64,000 nt of DNA from Mariannaea sp. PMI_226 (taxonomy: Eukaryota; Ascomycota; Sordariomycetes; Hypocreales; Nectriaceae): contig JANFOG010000004.1 of NCBI GenBank assembly GCA_024336345.1, positions 3,534,001 through 3,598,000 of the forward strand, written 5' to 3'. Made by a program: the position numbers and the translations under genes. The notes under the pieces were generated by a model. That model was not told the origin of the DNA. It did no database searches and was given only the letters and a program-made list of their open reading frames with translations. This document shows positions 12,045 to 25,528 of the stretch, in pieces. Each line of letters starts with the position of its first letter. Positions within the stretch are counted from its first letter, which is position 1.

Positions 12045-14014
12045 TGTTGGCAAAACAAATAAACGGAGAAGGAGGCGGTGTGTCCCGGTGCCCATTTGAG
12101 AAGGGACCCTGAAGCCGTGTAAAAGGGTCAGAAACTGGACCGTTTGGCATGCTGCAACAATCCTCTGATATGAGCTCATCAAGAGATTGGTAGGTTGTCG
12201 AGTGAACTGGCAGGTTGTCGAGATTACTTCAGGTGTATTGGGATGTTGACAAAAGGCTTAGAAGCCCAGATGAACACACGCTTGTTGGTGGTTGGATGCT
12301 GGTGCTGCCAGGCAGGTACAGTCGGAATGCTTGCAGGAACGGCGTGGGATCGAATGAGCATTTTGGAAGGAGTCACCCCGTAAGGGAGTACGACAGGTAT
12401 CTGCACCTGATCACACTTCCTATTGGGTATGTATATACTGCCTCAGGCAATTACGGCAGTAATCAATAAGAAACTGAAGACAAGCAAGGGATAGAGATCA
12501 AGAGACAAGAAAGCTTCCGGTCCGTTTTGGTGTGGTTGTCATTGTTCTCCTATTGGTTCCTAGGCCTTGCCCGACACTCTATGATCCCACAACGCCAACC
12601 AGGTGCCGAACGACTGGGTTATGGGATGCTGCTGCTTCGGGACTCAAAGGAGGAGGCTACCCATTCCCGTGCCGGTTGATCTTTTCCTGGGGTCGCATTC
12701 ACAGGTCGCGATTCTCCGCCTCTACATACTCCCGTACCAACAGAACATGGGAGGGAAGGGCGGGAACGGGACCACGGTCGACGCCGGTCCATCCCGCCTC
12801 TGAACCCACTTGCTCCAATCAATCACGAGGGAATCTAATGGGGAATGCCCATCAGTTGTCTCATTGGCAAGAGGCGAGGATACGTCGGTCAACGAGGAGG
12901 ATGGGGACCCTTGATGTAAATACTCCGCGCCAAAACTACCAATACTACGTACATGGACGACAGCCCAAGGGACAGACCACATTCTGATCCCTCCCCTACG
13001 ATCAATAGCCAATGAAGCTCCCGGCAGCCTCATTCTCCAACTGGTTCATTGATCAGCCGCCATGAATTCTTTCCCTGGCGAGTGAGCCGGTGAGTTAGCG
13101 TCACCCCTAGCGGGTTGAAATTATCAGCGGATGTTTCCCCGACCCTCGTCAACCCTTGACTTCGCATGAGATTGCAGGTGTCAGAAATGATCAGGTGATT
13201 TAGCTCGGCGATCTGGTTAACGTCTTTGAGGTTAATGAAGGATTGTACAACTGGGCCCTCGTACGTCAGTTGTTTTCTCTTTCCTCGTTGTCTTGGTCAT
13301 CAAAATGAAACTGCAAGGTGGGTAGGTAGATAGGGGATCAAGGTCTGGCAAACTGGTGCGTCTGGACTCCAGGTAGATTATTCATACGAGATCTCATCCT
13401 CGCATCTTGATATGGAATACGGAGTAGTAAATCAGAAATGACAGCTTTCTGTGAAGCACTTGTTGTAGGGAATTACATGCCGCTAGTCTCGGCAGATGTA
13501 GTTGCTGAACCCTGGTGGAGGCAACCATCAATTCCATATTTGTATTGAAAGGTGTTGTGAGATGGACAGGGAGGATCGACAATTACTATGTATTGATATC
13601 ATCAGGTGCCTGGCGCCGATCCACCAGGGGCAAAAAAAAACCGAACCAGGATACTTATGCTTTGAAGTGCCAACGTAGATGGAACAGAAAACGTCAGCAT
13701 CTAATTGCCTATCTGTTGATGTCGCAAGTCGTGGATGTTTTTTTTTCTTTGCCAGCATGAACGCATAGAAGCTACGTACCTGCTCTGGTACCTGAGTTAT
13801 CGTCATCCAGGCTGGATGCTAATCGTTGGCCAATCGGCGGCGCTAATTGGACCAAAATTCCCAAGCTCCAGCTCCTCAGCTCATTGAGCCAAATCACGCC
13901 CACTTTATTGCCAATTGCATCGCTGCAACCTGACAAGTCTTCGAGAAAACAGTTTAAGGCCCTCACGTCAATTTCCAGTCGACTCAATTTACACGCCGAA
14001 GTAAACACAATAAA
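12045..14014. other. Intergenic region, no gene recognised
   Basis: About 2 kb between the methyltransferase and AIM41. A 151-codon frame near 12.5-13.0 kb and its antisense partners are compositionally odd and show no motif. The last 200 bases before AIM41 are a plausible promoter. I see nothing else. Confidence 0.5.
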
Positions 14015-14596
14015 ATGTCCTTCAAGCCCTCTACCCAACTCATCCGAGCCATGCGGGCACCACGCCCCAGAACCACCATTTGCGTCCCCGCCTGTCGCTT
14101 CTACTCAACTCCTGCGGCCGACGCTCCCCCGCCACTTCTGTCCAAGCTCAAAGCCGACCTCAAGACGGCGATGCGCGCCAAGGATGCCGCTCGCCTAAGT
14201 GTCCTTCGTTCTATCATGTCCGCCAATCTTAATGCCTCCAAGACGGCGAGCCCTATCCGAACCGACGTCCAGCTTGTTGCCCTCATCCGAAAGATCCAGA
14301 AGGCCTCAAACGACGCCATTGCCGAGGCCAAGGCTGTAGGCCGAGAGGATCTGGCCCAGAAAGAGGAAGAACAGATGAATATCCTGCAGGAATATGTCGC
14401 CAACAGCGGTGTGCAAACCATTGGAGAGGCTGAGCTCAAGGCATTGGTGCAGGAAGCCGTTGCGGCGTCCCAGGCAGCTGGAACTCAGGCCAAATCCATC
14501 ATGGGAGATGTCATGAAGCGTCTAACAGGCTCTCTTGAAGGCAAGGATGTCGATAAGAAGGAGCTGGCCAAGATTGTCAAGGAGCTCACTTCATAA
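14015..14596 (+). CDS. AIM41: Mitochondrial GatB/YqeY-domain protein (Aim41-like)
   Basis: A single exon of 193 codons. The first 35 or so residues are Arg-rich with no acidic residue and end near CRFYSTP, a typical mitochondrial presequence. The rest is a YqeY/GatB-tail helical domain: LLSKLKADLKTAMRAKD, then RLSVLRSIMSA, KIQKASNDAIAEAKAVGREDL and MGDVMKRLTG. Bacterial YqeY and the GatB tail are linked to tRNA-dependent amidation. Yeast Aim41 is a mitochondrial protein of unclear role, so the exact function here is inferred only at family level. Length matches yeast Aim41. Confidence 0.93.
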   Translation: MSFKPSTQLIRAMRAPRPRTTICVPACRFYSTPAADAPPPLLSKLKADLKTAMRAKDAARLSVLRSIMSANLNASKTASPIRTDVQLVALIRKIQKASNDAIAEAKAVGREDLAQKEEEQMNILQEYVANSGVQTIGEAELKALVQEAVAASQAAGTQAKSIMGDVMKRLTGSLEGKDVDKKELAKIVKELTS

Positions 14597-15362
14597 ACTG
14601 AGGGCACTCTGCTTGATATTGTATAATTAATGCCGTGTATTACTATTATAAGCGCTACGAGACACAGCGACCTCTACTCGACGATATTTCACGCATCAAT
14701 GTAAAAATTACAAAAGTCGGCAGACGATGACGCTGGGAAAAATTGTGTGCATTGGTTCATGACACTGGGTTTCGGGGATTGTCTAGGTTTGCCTGACTTG
14801 GTGTTATTTAACTGAATGAAGCTGTTTTTAGTATTTGCGGTTAGCCCAGCCCGTAGCATCAATTTTCGTGTTGTATTTATTATCAAGGGGTTCCAATAGA
14901 GAATGTCCATTGCATCATTGAGGTAGATGAGCTCCTGGGGTAGAATACCGGATCCTTTCCTGTCGCTTGTTGCTGTCTTGTTATCCCAACCTGTCCGTAT
15001 AACACAAATATACAGTGTATACCGACCAAGACCACACAACTACGAGTATGGTCTACGAAGACATTGGAAAACATAACGCTACGGTTACTTACGTCGGGCA
15101 ATATCCATGCGCGACCGGTGTCAGATTGGCCCGCCTACCCCAGATTCGCACCCCCGGCGTGTGCTGTGAACTATTGACCAGTTCGGAGTTTGATACCCCA
15201 CGATTCACTCAAGTCCCGCTCAGACACGGCGTTCGGTGTCAGTGACTCACATAGTCCAATTGAGCAGAAATCGTAAATTCAAGTCCAGGTATTCGCCATT
15301 GCTCTTCCCACGTCTAATTATTGTTGCATACCTGTTGAAACATTTCGAATACCAACTGCACC
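14597..15362. other. Intergenic region between AIM41 and the RidA gene
   Basis: A 3' flank followed by promoter sequence. A 116-codon minus-strand frame at 14689-15039 lacks any recognisable motif. Nothing else is supported here. Confidence 0.5.
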
Positions 15363-15817
15363 ATGACACGGCAAAACATCAGCGGCGGGTCTGCCTTCGA
15401 AGCCCAGATTGGATACTCCCGCGCCGTTGTCAACGGTGACTGGGTCTTTGTCAGCGGAACAACGGGGTAAGTAGATTTCTGTTATGCGTTCACGGATGTA
15501 TCTATGAGATCTCCTAACACAGTATTGAAAGTTATGACTATAAGACTGGGGTTATTTCCGATGATGTTGTTGAGCAGACGGACCAGACGCTCAAGAACAT
15601 CGACAGGGCCCTGAAGAGTGCTGGATCGTCTATGGCCGAAGTGGTTCGGGTTCGATATATTCTTCCAGACCGAGATGATTTCCCCAAGACATGGCCCATC
15701 CTACAAAAGTGGTTTGGCAACGTTCGTCCCGCTGCGACAATGGTGCAGTCTGGGCTTATGAAGGATGAGATGAAGATTGAGATCGAGGTCACGGCTATGA
15801 AGGGCGGCAGCGTATGA
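15363..15817 (+). CDS. RidA/YjgF/UK114-family protein
   Basis: Exons 15363-15466 and 15523-15817 join to 132 residues; the intron is GT-AG with a CTAAC branch site just before the acceptor. Family landmarks are GDWVFVSGTTG, the core QTLKNIDRALKSAG, the active-site Arg in NVRPAATMV, and the C-terminal EIEVTA strand. RidA proteins form trimers and hydrolyse reactive enamine/imine intermediates from PLP enzymes to ketoacids; some relatives have other roles. There is no evident organelle presequence, so it is probably cytosolic. It is convergent with the YeeE/YedE gene, with about 220 bp between the stop codons. Confidence 0.92.
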
Positions 15818-16039
15818 GAAGAGATTATTCGATCTATAGTTCTAAGCTGCTCCAGGACTATTTTTGTAGTTCTATAATTACGAAATGAGATTTGTTGAGA
15901 GCATCGTTTCCGTACTACTTGGAAGACAAAGCTGAAAGGTGAAAAGGGTCCGTATTGGCCAGTTTTCCGTAACGCCTTGCAGATCTGAAATGGTAGATCT
16001 AGAAAAGAAATCGCGAGGGCTATGCATCAATCCCACCAA

Positions 16040-17098
16040 CTATTTATGAAGTAAGGGACCCAGCAATCCTCCAGCCAAGAACGTCGTTGTAATGGTAACA
16101 AGGCTGGAAACTGAAAACAAAGACAACCCGCTGATGCCATGACCAGAAGTACATCCACCAGCGACCCTAGCACCTACAACCATTAGGAAGCCACCAGCAA
16201 CTGCCAAACCAGGTTCTGTCTCGATGATGTGTTTCGACAGCAGCTCAGGGGCTGCATGGGCGATGCCCCAAGCGCCCGCGGCGACGCCGCTCGCAAACAA
16301 CATATTTTGCCGGCTGCTAGGGAATGAGTTGCGGTCAGCGCCACGGAGGAGCCACCAGAAGTGATGGCCGATTTCTTCGTACGAAGTTGAGACTCCTAGC
16401 ATGGACTTGCGGGTGAGGATGGAAACAAATTGTGCGAAACCAATAAGGAGTCCGCTTCCTGCTGAGAATAGCGTCCATTGCGAGGAACCTTTCCCAAGGA
16501 AAACACTGGCGGCGAGTGCTGAGATGGCAAGGGTCTCGAAGAGCAGGAAGACGGCAGTGTTGGAAAGACCCAATTGGCTAGCAAGTGTGGTAGTCTCAGG
16601 CTTAACCTCCGTTTTCTCCTTTTGCCACTTGATGGCTTTGGAGATGATTCCGGTGAAGGCAATACCACCTAGGACAGCCCCAGCCAATGCATAGTATCCG
16701 GTTTGGAGTCCAGTTCCTATTTGCGCAAATACCGTACCAGGGCAAGACCCTGAAATGGCCATACCCGCTCCCAGAAGAGCGCCTCCGATGATATTTCCGT
16801 CATATTGCGAGAAGATACCAATTGGAGAGGAACTTCGAGGTTTCAAAGAGATATATCCAAGAAGCTCAGCGATCTTGTAGACAAGCCTGCGTGTATATCA
16901 TACTAATTTAGCAACCGAGGAAGACAAAATAACCTGTCGAATGTAAACTCACGCGCTGCTAGCAGTTGCTCCAATAAAAGTTTGCGCCATATGCCAATCC
17001 TCAAACTTGAACTGAGAAATGATGAGGGACGGTGAGTAAACTCCAGCAGCTACAGTGGCGGCGCCAAACACGGCACCAGTGACAAGAGTAGAAGCCAT
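16040..17098 (-). CDS. YeeE/YedE (Sulf_transp, DUF395) membrane protein
   Basis: On the minus strand the exons are 17098-16953 and 16886-16040, joining to 330 residues across a 66-bp GT-AG intron. It is a polytopic membrane protein with about eight or nine hydrophobic segments. It carries the two Cys motifs of the family, SGSCPGTVFAQIG in the first half and GARVAGGCTSGHGISG in the second. Bacterial members such as TsuA move thiosulfate using such conserved cysteines, so uptake or transfer of a sulfur compound is the likely role. The fungal substrate is not known from sequence, and the membrane in which it sits is not evident. Confidence 0.9.
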
Positions 17099-19681
17099 GG
17101 CGGTGAGAATATGGGTTTGAGAGAAATAAAGTTGTGTTTGCTAAGGCTTGGCTTGGCTTGCTTGAGTGTTTCGTATATCTATCTCCCTTGGAGTTGTGTT
17201 GTTGGTGGTTAATGGAGAATAAATTACCAGGAGGACCCTTTTTTTTCCCTCTTCTTTTTATAAGTACCTTGCCTGTCGTTGGTAATCAGGTACCTATGAT
17301 ACTAGATTGTGAAACGAGCGCGGGCTCTGTGGTATCAAAATGTCCCAGGCTTTGCCTTTGCTCACAAATCAAATTCAAGCATATTATAAAAGAGGCTTTG
17401 TTCGGTCGGCGACTGAAGCGCACAGTCACAGAGCAAGGATAATTCACAAGGAGAGAAGAGGACTGATGAGGAACAAAACGTCAAAAATACAGGGTACCGC
17501 ACTAGGTCCCCATGTAACTGTGTGTCGGTAGATCCACTCGGTGCACTAGTGTTAGAGAGGCAATCAAGAAGTGATGCCATCAAGGCTCGAGATGGTGAAT
17601 TCCATATCGCCAATAATCGGGACTGTACAGATCTGTATTCTGCACATATGATCTGTTGATATCTACAAGGTGCCCCAAGAGGTTGGCACTTAGCAATAAG
17701 TTTCCTCGCATACCAACTTGATAACAAACAGCTTTGAACTTGGATAGGGTATTCGTTGAGTCGGTACCTCCAAACTGGTATCACGGATGATCCACCGGCA
17801 ATAATCCCTGGATCTTGGGTCCTGCGATGATTAATCTGTCAGAACCTTTATTGAACCTGTCGGGGACCTCGGGGACCACACCCCGTCCACCACAGTGGCG
17901 AACTGCCCGTGCTTTTTCCCCGGGCCAATCGAGTATTAATAAGTACAGATTGATGGCTTGTTGGATTTTTCAGACATTCCACGTAGATTACAGAAGAATG
18001 GTTCACCAACGATTAGGGTATATTCCTAGTTATTCAACACTGCGTATCAAAGTAGAGTATTCGTATGGTACTGACAAGCTATCATCTCTTCGGAAAAGAT
18101 TTACGAGTGACAGTTTTCACGGCTATTTCCTGGAATTGAAAAGAGACTCCTACATACTAATCCTGCCGCTCCAATGCCATCACTCTACTCCATTCCCAAG
18201 CTCTTGCCATTAGTTTTGCTACAACGCTTGGAATTCTTGTGCAGTCTTTGTCAAAGATACTCATGCTAGCACGTCAGCAGCCGCGCTCTATGCAATTTTG
18301 GTTTATTCCGCAAGTACACTGGGTAATGTCGTTGAAAATATATGCACTCATTCCCTTGAAGCACCTTGGGAGCATAGACATGAAACGTGATGCTTGCGCG
18401 GCCAACTTGGGGACTTGATTAGAAAGAACAATGAGTCTGAGATGGAGTAGAAAACACAGGGCAGTTTTCCCACTTTGCAGGGCCAAGCAGCAAAGTCATT
18501 TCAAGTAAAAATAAAAAGGCCGTCAACAGCAAAAAAAAGTTTGGAGAAACCAAATGCGAGTGTATCTGCTTATTCCAAGAGATCCGGCAACTAGATGTCA
18601 CCAATCTTTGACACGGATCGCCATCATGAAGGCAGACAATGACAGAAAATAAAGGGCTATCTAACGACGACGATTACCCTGATCTCTGCGAAATTGAATA
18701 GTTCGTAATACCATGTCTAGTATTGTACCTGCGTGGTGGCGAACCTCGCCGTAGAAACCTGCCCGACCTGTAGGGTAGCCTGGCGGCGTAGGTTGGAAGA
18801 GCATATCCCAAGCAGAAATGCATATAGGGCCTTGGCGAAAAGATAGAAGTTGTCATTTCTATAATTTTTCCTTCTATATTCTAATGTATTACACGACAGT
18901 GTGAAATTTATGCATGCCTAGTATTTGATCAAGGCCTATCATATACTTGCTACCACTCTGTTGTATACTGACTCTGTTACGTAGAGGGGCAACTGCACCA
19001 TCCTGCTTGCTATACGAGCCTGCACTGAGATGATCGGCGATCTCAGTACAAATGAGTCTCAGGCTTGAGGGGAGTACCTCATCCCCAGCGGGTCGTCCTC
19101 TTAGGCACATAGCCCTTAGGATTTATTGCTCTGATTCACGTACACCGACGGTATTCCGTGTGTCCGGTTGATCTGATGCCATAGCCGGATCGTCGGTGAG
19201 TCTGTCCGCTTCACCCAGAGCCTAAACCCCCATTGCCATATATCGAATTGGTGGGCTCACTGACTCGAGCGGGTTGATCCACGGTTCGCCGTGTCCCTTC
19301 CACCGGTTAGCAGCACGGTTGACAGTCTAGCCGTCTAAAGGGGCCTCCTTGAGGTCTTCGGTAATAGCTGAATTTCTCGCCGGATTTTATTACCATCCGT
19401 GGAAGTTTTAAACATTAGTATCTGACTACCGAGGTTGGTTCCCCCGCGATCATGATGCGGGGCTTTACCATTTCGGCTCACCTGGTACGGCGTCGACCCT
19501 CCGTCCCCGGCCCACCGCCGTGGAATGAATTACTCAACATCAGGATTGAATACCATCATTAAAGACAACAGGGCCTGCTTTTTCAAGTTTCCAGCTCATG
19601 CCTCATTCACCATAATTGTTGAAAGAAAACTAGACTCTCTTACAAACAAATACTAGTACCTTACGCAAACGCTGGATCACA
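17099..19681. other. Intergenic region, divergent promoters, no gene recognised
   Basis: About 2.6 kb separating the YeeE/YedE gene (leftward) from the MDR oxidoreductase (rightward). A 132-codon frame at 17815-18213 and several frames of 60-140 codons lack motifs. The GC-balanced stretch near 18.9-19.5 kb looked structured, but it matches no rRNA or tRNA that I know. Confidence 0.5.
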
Positions 19682-20838
19682 ATGCCAAGAGCTCTCACTC
19701 TCCAACATATTGAAGGCGGCAAGCCGGGACAAGTCTACTATCCGTAAGATGCACTTTTTTGTGTCCATACACTCGGATCTAAACCACTGACAAGAATAGA
19801 CTCCAGATTAAAGAGGTCCCCAAGCCAACTCCTGGCTCTAATGAAGTCTTGGTCCGTCTTGAGGCTGCTTCCCTGAACCATAGAGACCTCTTTATGCGCC
19901 GCCACCTCTACCCTGCCATTTCCTTCACGAATCCCCTTCTTGCAGATGGATACGGCACTGTTATTGCTCTCGGTCCTGGCGTGAAGCGAACTGACTTGCT
20001 CAATGCACCCGTTATTCTTACCCCTATGCGTGGATGGGTATCAGATCCCGCTGCTCCCGAGGATAGTCGCAAGTTCGCCGTGACTGGCGGTTCCAAACTC
20101 ACCGAAGTTGGCACGGCCCAGGATTTCATCGCCGTGCACGAAGATGAGGTCGAGCGTGCTCCAGATCACCTTACTCCCGCCGAGGGCGCAGCGCTGCCCT
20201 TAGTCGGTCTCACAGGCTGGCGTGCATTTGTTACGAAGAGCAATGCTGCGTTCCCCGGCGCAAACATCCTCCTGACAGGCATCGGTGGAGGTGTCGCACT
20301 GCAAGTGCTCCAATTCGCTGTTGGATTTGGATGCAATGTCTTCGTCACCTCTGGTGACCAAGCAAAGATTGCCCGAGCAAAAGAGCTTGGCGCCAGGGGC
20401 GGTGTCAGCTATCGCAACGAGGGATGGGAAAAGGAGCTCCGTGAACTGCTCCCCGCCGATCGGCCGTACTTGGATGCTGTGATTGATGGCGCTGGAGGAA
20501 ATATTGTCGGCAAAACTATCAGACTTCTCAAGGCCGGTGGTGTTATTTCACAATACGGTATGACGGTATCGCCCAAGATGGACTGGCTTATGCAAGCAGT
20601 CCTTGCCAACGTAGAGCTCAAGGGATCAACAATGGGCTCGCGCAAGGAGTTTAGGGACATGGTTGCCTTCGTGAAAGAGAAGAAGATTCGCCCTGTGGTG
20701 AGCCGGGTTGTCAAGGGCCTGGATAATATCACCGAGATTGACGGACTGTTCAATGATATGGACCAGGGAAAACAGTTCGGCAAGCTTGTTATTGAGATTG
20801 GGGATGGTGGAGCTCCATCATCCCCATCAAAGTTGTAA
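19682..20838 (+). CDS. Zinc-less MDR-superfamily oxidoreductase (alcohol dehydrogenase-like)
   Basis: Exons 19682-19743 and 19800-20838 join to 366 residues. The N-terminal GroES-like domain includes VLVRLEAASLNHRDLFMRR. The Rossmann domain carries ILLTGIGGGVALQVLQFA and a VTSGDQAKIARAKELGA segment that suits NADP(H) binding. The cysteines that bind catalytic and structural zinc in classical alcohol dehydrogenases are absent at the usual places, which points to a quinone-oxidoreductase-like, zinc-independent enzyme. Similar proteins are often annotated as zinc-type alcohol dehydrogenase-like. The substrate is unknown. The last dozen residues are low complexity. Confidence 0.9.
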
Positions 20839-21108
20839 TATTCGGCGAGAGGAAGCCATTAGGAACTATACTGTCACCCACATAGAATGAACGATGATAT
20901 TGGAGCGAATCCTTCCAATTATGAACACTAGCTCTCAATTGTAATTTTTAAGAACGCCAAGAAAAAAATAATCTCCCTTAATTACTCCGTATAATGGTAT
21001 CAAACACCTCGTGAGAGTCCATGAACCCACGCCGGGGGCCCTAGCAGCCATACGTACCCTCCATGTTTCCATCTAGACAGACGCAAGCTCATTATACAAA
21101 TTTACTTT

Positions 21109-22379
<1,271 letters not shown>

Positions 22380-22929
22380 ATGTCGAAAGCTCGCGCAGCC
22401 GGAGGAGTGGACCAGATTGTCAAGCTGATCGTAGGTGCTGGTCAAGCCAGTCCCAGCCCTCCTGTTGGTCCTGCGCTCGGTAGCAAAGGTGTCAAGTCGA
22501 TGGATTTCTGCAAGGTATGTTCGATCGTCTGGAAAGGCCGCGGGTCTGCTCTATGGGATATTGCGCGGGGCCAATCACTAACTGTGTGTCTAGGAGTTCA
22601 ATGCCCGAACTGCACACATCACTCCTGGCACTCCAATGCCTTGCAAGGTCGTTGTCCGCCCCGATCGATCATTCCACTTCGATATTCGCACACCTCACAC
22701 GTCGTGGCTTCTCCTCAACGCTGCTCAGGCACCGATGGGAAGGAAGGGAAAGAGAATGGGAGCCAAAAATCCTGGACATGAGACTGTAGGCACCGTCAGC
22801 CTCAAGCACATCTACGAAATTGCCAAGATCAAGCAGTCGGAGCTTCGTCTATCGGGACTGTCCCTAGAGTCACTATGCCGATCCGTCATCTACCAGGCGA
22901 AATCGATAGGAATTAATGTCGTGGCTTGA
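22380..22929 (+). CDS. MRPL19: Mitochondrial large-subunit ribosomal protein uL11m
   Basis: Exons 22380-22514 and 22594-22929 join at phase 0 to 156 residues. The L11 signature is clear: [23 protein letters not shown] at the N-terminus (the PPVGPALG loop that binds release and elongation factors), [21 protein letters not shown], and a C-terminal RNA-binding domain with [15 protein letters not shown] and [11 protein letters not shown]. Bacterial-type L11 with this length matches yeast Mrpl19. No long presequence is visible, as is common for this protein. The 79-bp intron has a CTAAC branch site. Confidence 0.96.
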
Positions 22930-24680
22930 GTTGAAGCACCTGGAAAGCGAAAAGAGATGATTTTGGGGCTGTAAGCTATGATGTGTAGCAGTTATCAACG
23001 GCAAGAGGTCGATATGTACAACAGCGTATGAACGGGAACGAAACGAGCCAAAGCGGGAAAACAAATAAATTTACTATACTTTTCAAAGAAATATTCTTCT
23101 TCTTCTAGCACTTACTGTGCACGTCTTTTCTTGACACGACACCTGCTGGCGGAGGAGCACGTCATTGGGGACATGCGAAAGAATAGGTATGGTTTTGGCT
23201 CAAAATAAGAATAAAAAGAGGACAAGACGACCTATCCGAGTTTCCTACATAAAGTTTGTGTGAGGCACACGGAAATGACTCCAGATAATTAAGGAACAAC
23301 ATTGCTCTGGTCGCTCAGCTTATGTGCCAGTTGGCCAATTTCAAACAACCCGATCTATTAAATGCTACTGTATTTATGCAGTCGATATTGGTGACCTATC
23401 GCTCTCAAGTGCTCATGAAATGCTAGACCCCGGGGAAGAGTTGACATTTGGGTTGTTCCAGGAGAGGCATACTTACCTACCCGTTGGTAAGTACTTCAAA
23501 GCGCAATGGCTTCAAGCAGCCCCGGAACAAATAGACTAGAAACATTTCAAGTTGCAGAGGGGGAACATATCCACAAGCAAAGCCGACCCAGCCGATTACG
23601 GTGTACATAGGCAATAAGCACGAAATGTGAGCCGATCAACAGCTGCTCCTGAAGTTTTCGAAACTACATCCATGCTTCGGAAATGCTTCATAATTTCTGT
23701 TGACCAGTCAGCTCTTGGGAACAGGGATGTGCAAATCGAGATAGCCTAATGGGCCATGGCTTGGTGGCTCGAGTCTAGAAGCCTTCTATTTTTGCCACTT
23801 ACCACAGCCCTGCAGATCTAACAGCCACCAAAGGGTGGGATGCAGGGACAAAAAAACTTTTCCCTTCGTCTGATGTGCAAAGACAAAGATTTGATGTCTA
23901 TGCACAATGTAGAAAATTGCCAACAGAGTAGTTCGAAATACATGCTGAATTTTCCTTGTTGGTTTTATAGTACATCATCATACAGTAGCTGAACGCGCAT
24001 TTGGTGATTGCAACATAGGTACCTCGCCTATTCAAAAGGTACCCAGAATTCGGTCAGTTCTAGGATGATTCAACAACGCCACCTTGTGGATGAAGTACGT
24101 TCATGTTTGTAATACTGTCAACGTATGCACGTATGACATAGTTGAAGACTTTTTCTGTGGTGATTATTTGTGGGCGATGACCAGCGACCAGGCCAGGTTC
24201 CTGAAGGGACGTGGGCGTGCGTCTGACTTGTCCCTGGTACCTACTTGACTTGAACCAAATTATGAATATACTCGACTACCTACCATAGCACCAAGACTTC
24301 AATCATCTCGAAATTAAAGGCGACATTTAGATGAATATCAATGCATTTGTCTCTCTAGGCACTCTTGGTTTTGATTCAGGATTTGAACATGGAGCACCTG
24401 AGCATTTCGGGGCGGAGATATTTGTGTTGGATTGGAGATGAGGTACCGTAATTATTTTTCGGGAAGTGGCTTGCATTCTGCATTGTCTGGTCCACAGCAC
24501 TGAAGATTGTCGCTTGGTGTAATTGATGAGACAAGAGTCTCACTTTCTCTTCGGCTCGGATTGGCAAAGTCTCACTTTATGAATAGGGCTTGGGATCCTC
24601 AGCTGGCCATCTAGAACTACCTACCTTTAACTACCTAACCAAGGTAATCTGTTGGCAGCGTTGCACACCTCTGCATAATG

Positions 24681-24703
24681 CAGGTACCTAGGTAGGTAGG
24701 TAC
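24681..24703. repeat. AGGTAGGTACCT-type palindromic motif cluster
   Basis: Overlapping CAGGTACCTAGG and GGTAGGTAGGTAC words. The same motif recurs at 37971-37989, 62244-62280 and 37593-37604 in this window, always between genes. Confidence 0.6.
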
Positions 24704-25370
24704 TATCTACTCGCAGGTCGCAATCAACCATATTTTTTGGATCTTTCTCCAGAACCTGACAAGCTGGGCAGTGCATAGTAGATAATTATCGCCTCGACTA
24801 GAAAAAATTTGCAACAAGGAACCCTTGCTAGACTAAGTGCTGGGACCAATTGGTAAGACCTTCCTTCACAGCTGTTGAAAACCTCGATTTGCCTGAATAC
24901 GCCCAGATAGCTTGTCAGAAGACAAAGGTCTTCCCGAATCGGTACGTCGCGTCGGTGGACACTCTCAAACGGGCTGCCTGTAAACGCCTGTAACGCAGCT
25001 AAGCAGCTTACCTACTTAGACACGGATGGGTGTGGTGCAATCCACCCCCTCGGATAAGGAATTGAGCGCGGCACAAATGTTGTATGTAGTAGTATGTTGT
25101 GTTGTTGGTAAGCTACATCGCTTCGTACTTCGTATGTATTGCGCATGTAATGTACCATGGTACATTGTACTGAGCATGAAGCAAGGGCTATGGAGCCGTG
25201 GAACAGTCGTGTTGGGCACATGCTTTCCCTATCTTTGTGCAGGGATGGCTCAGCTGGCAGGAGAACAGCCCGGATGTCGAGGTTGTTGGTCGTCATCAAC
25301 ACATACACATACACAGAGCCAGAAAATACCCTACACGGGCCATCAAGCTTAACGAACCCTCCCCCAAATT

Positions 25371-25390
25371 AAAAAAAAAAAAAAAAAAAA
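25371..25390. repeat. Poly-A tract
   Basis: Twenty consecutive A, 33 bp left of the transposon end. It lies outside the inverted repeat, so it is not part of the element. Confidence 0.9.
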
Positions 25391-25423
25391 GCCTTGCCTT
25401 TCAATGTACCTCTTCATCATGTA

Positions 25424-25453
25424 CAGTTAGCGGCCAAAAGTTTGAGTCCACCC
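25424..25453 (+). repeat. Left terminal inverted repeat of the Tc1/mariner element
   Basis: Thirty bases starting CAGTTAGCGGCC. It pairs with 26782-26811 on the opposite strand at 28 of 30 positions. It is preceded by TA. Confidence 0.93.
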
Positions 25454-25528
25454 GACGCGACCGCGTCAAACCGCGATTTCTCCCTCGACCCCCCTCCCTT
25501 TCATTTTCTTCCATAACTTGTCAACAAA

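Larger units (their letters stand above)
22930..25421. other. Intergenic region, no gene recognised
   Basis: About 2.5 kb between the uL11m gene and the transposon. Only short frames without motifs are present. It contains an AGGTAGGTACCT-type motif cluster at 24681-24703, a perfect 18-bp palindrome at 25149-25166, and a run of 20 A at 25371-25390 close to the transposon. Confidence 0.55.

Noticed and set aside
12532..12987. A 151-codon frame and antisense frames between the methyltransferase and AIM41
   Set aside because: Composition is odd, there is no motif, and no splice extension improves it.
17815..18213. A 132-codon frame upstream of the MDR oxidoreductase
   Set aside because: It has no recognisable domain, and its length is within chance for this sequence.
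18889..19540. A structured-looking, GC-balanced stretch considered as rRNA or other RNA
   Set aside because: It matches no part of 5S, 5.8S, 18S or 28S rRNA that I know, and no coherent fold was evident by eye.
24380..24440. GGATTTGAAC, which on the minus strand looks like a tRNA B box
   Set aside because: No T-stem pairing, anticodon arm or acceptor stem could be drawn around it.
25243..25310. A tRNA-like string (GGCTCAGCTGGCAGGAGAAC)
   Set aside because: It resembles a D-arm, but there is no GGTTCGA-type B box and no pairing acceptor stem.
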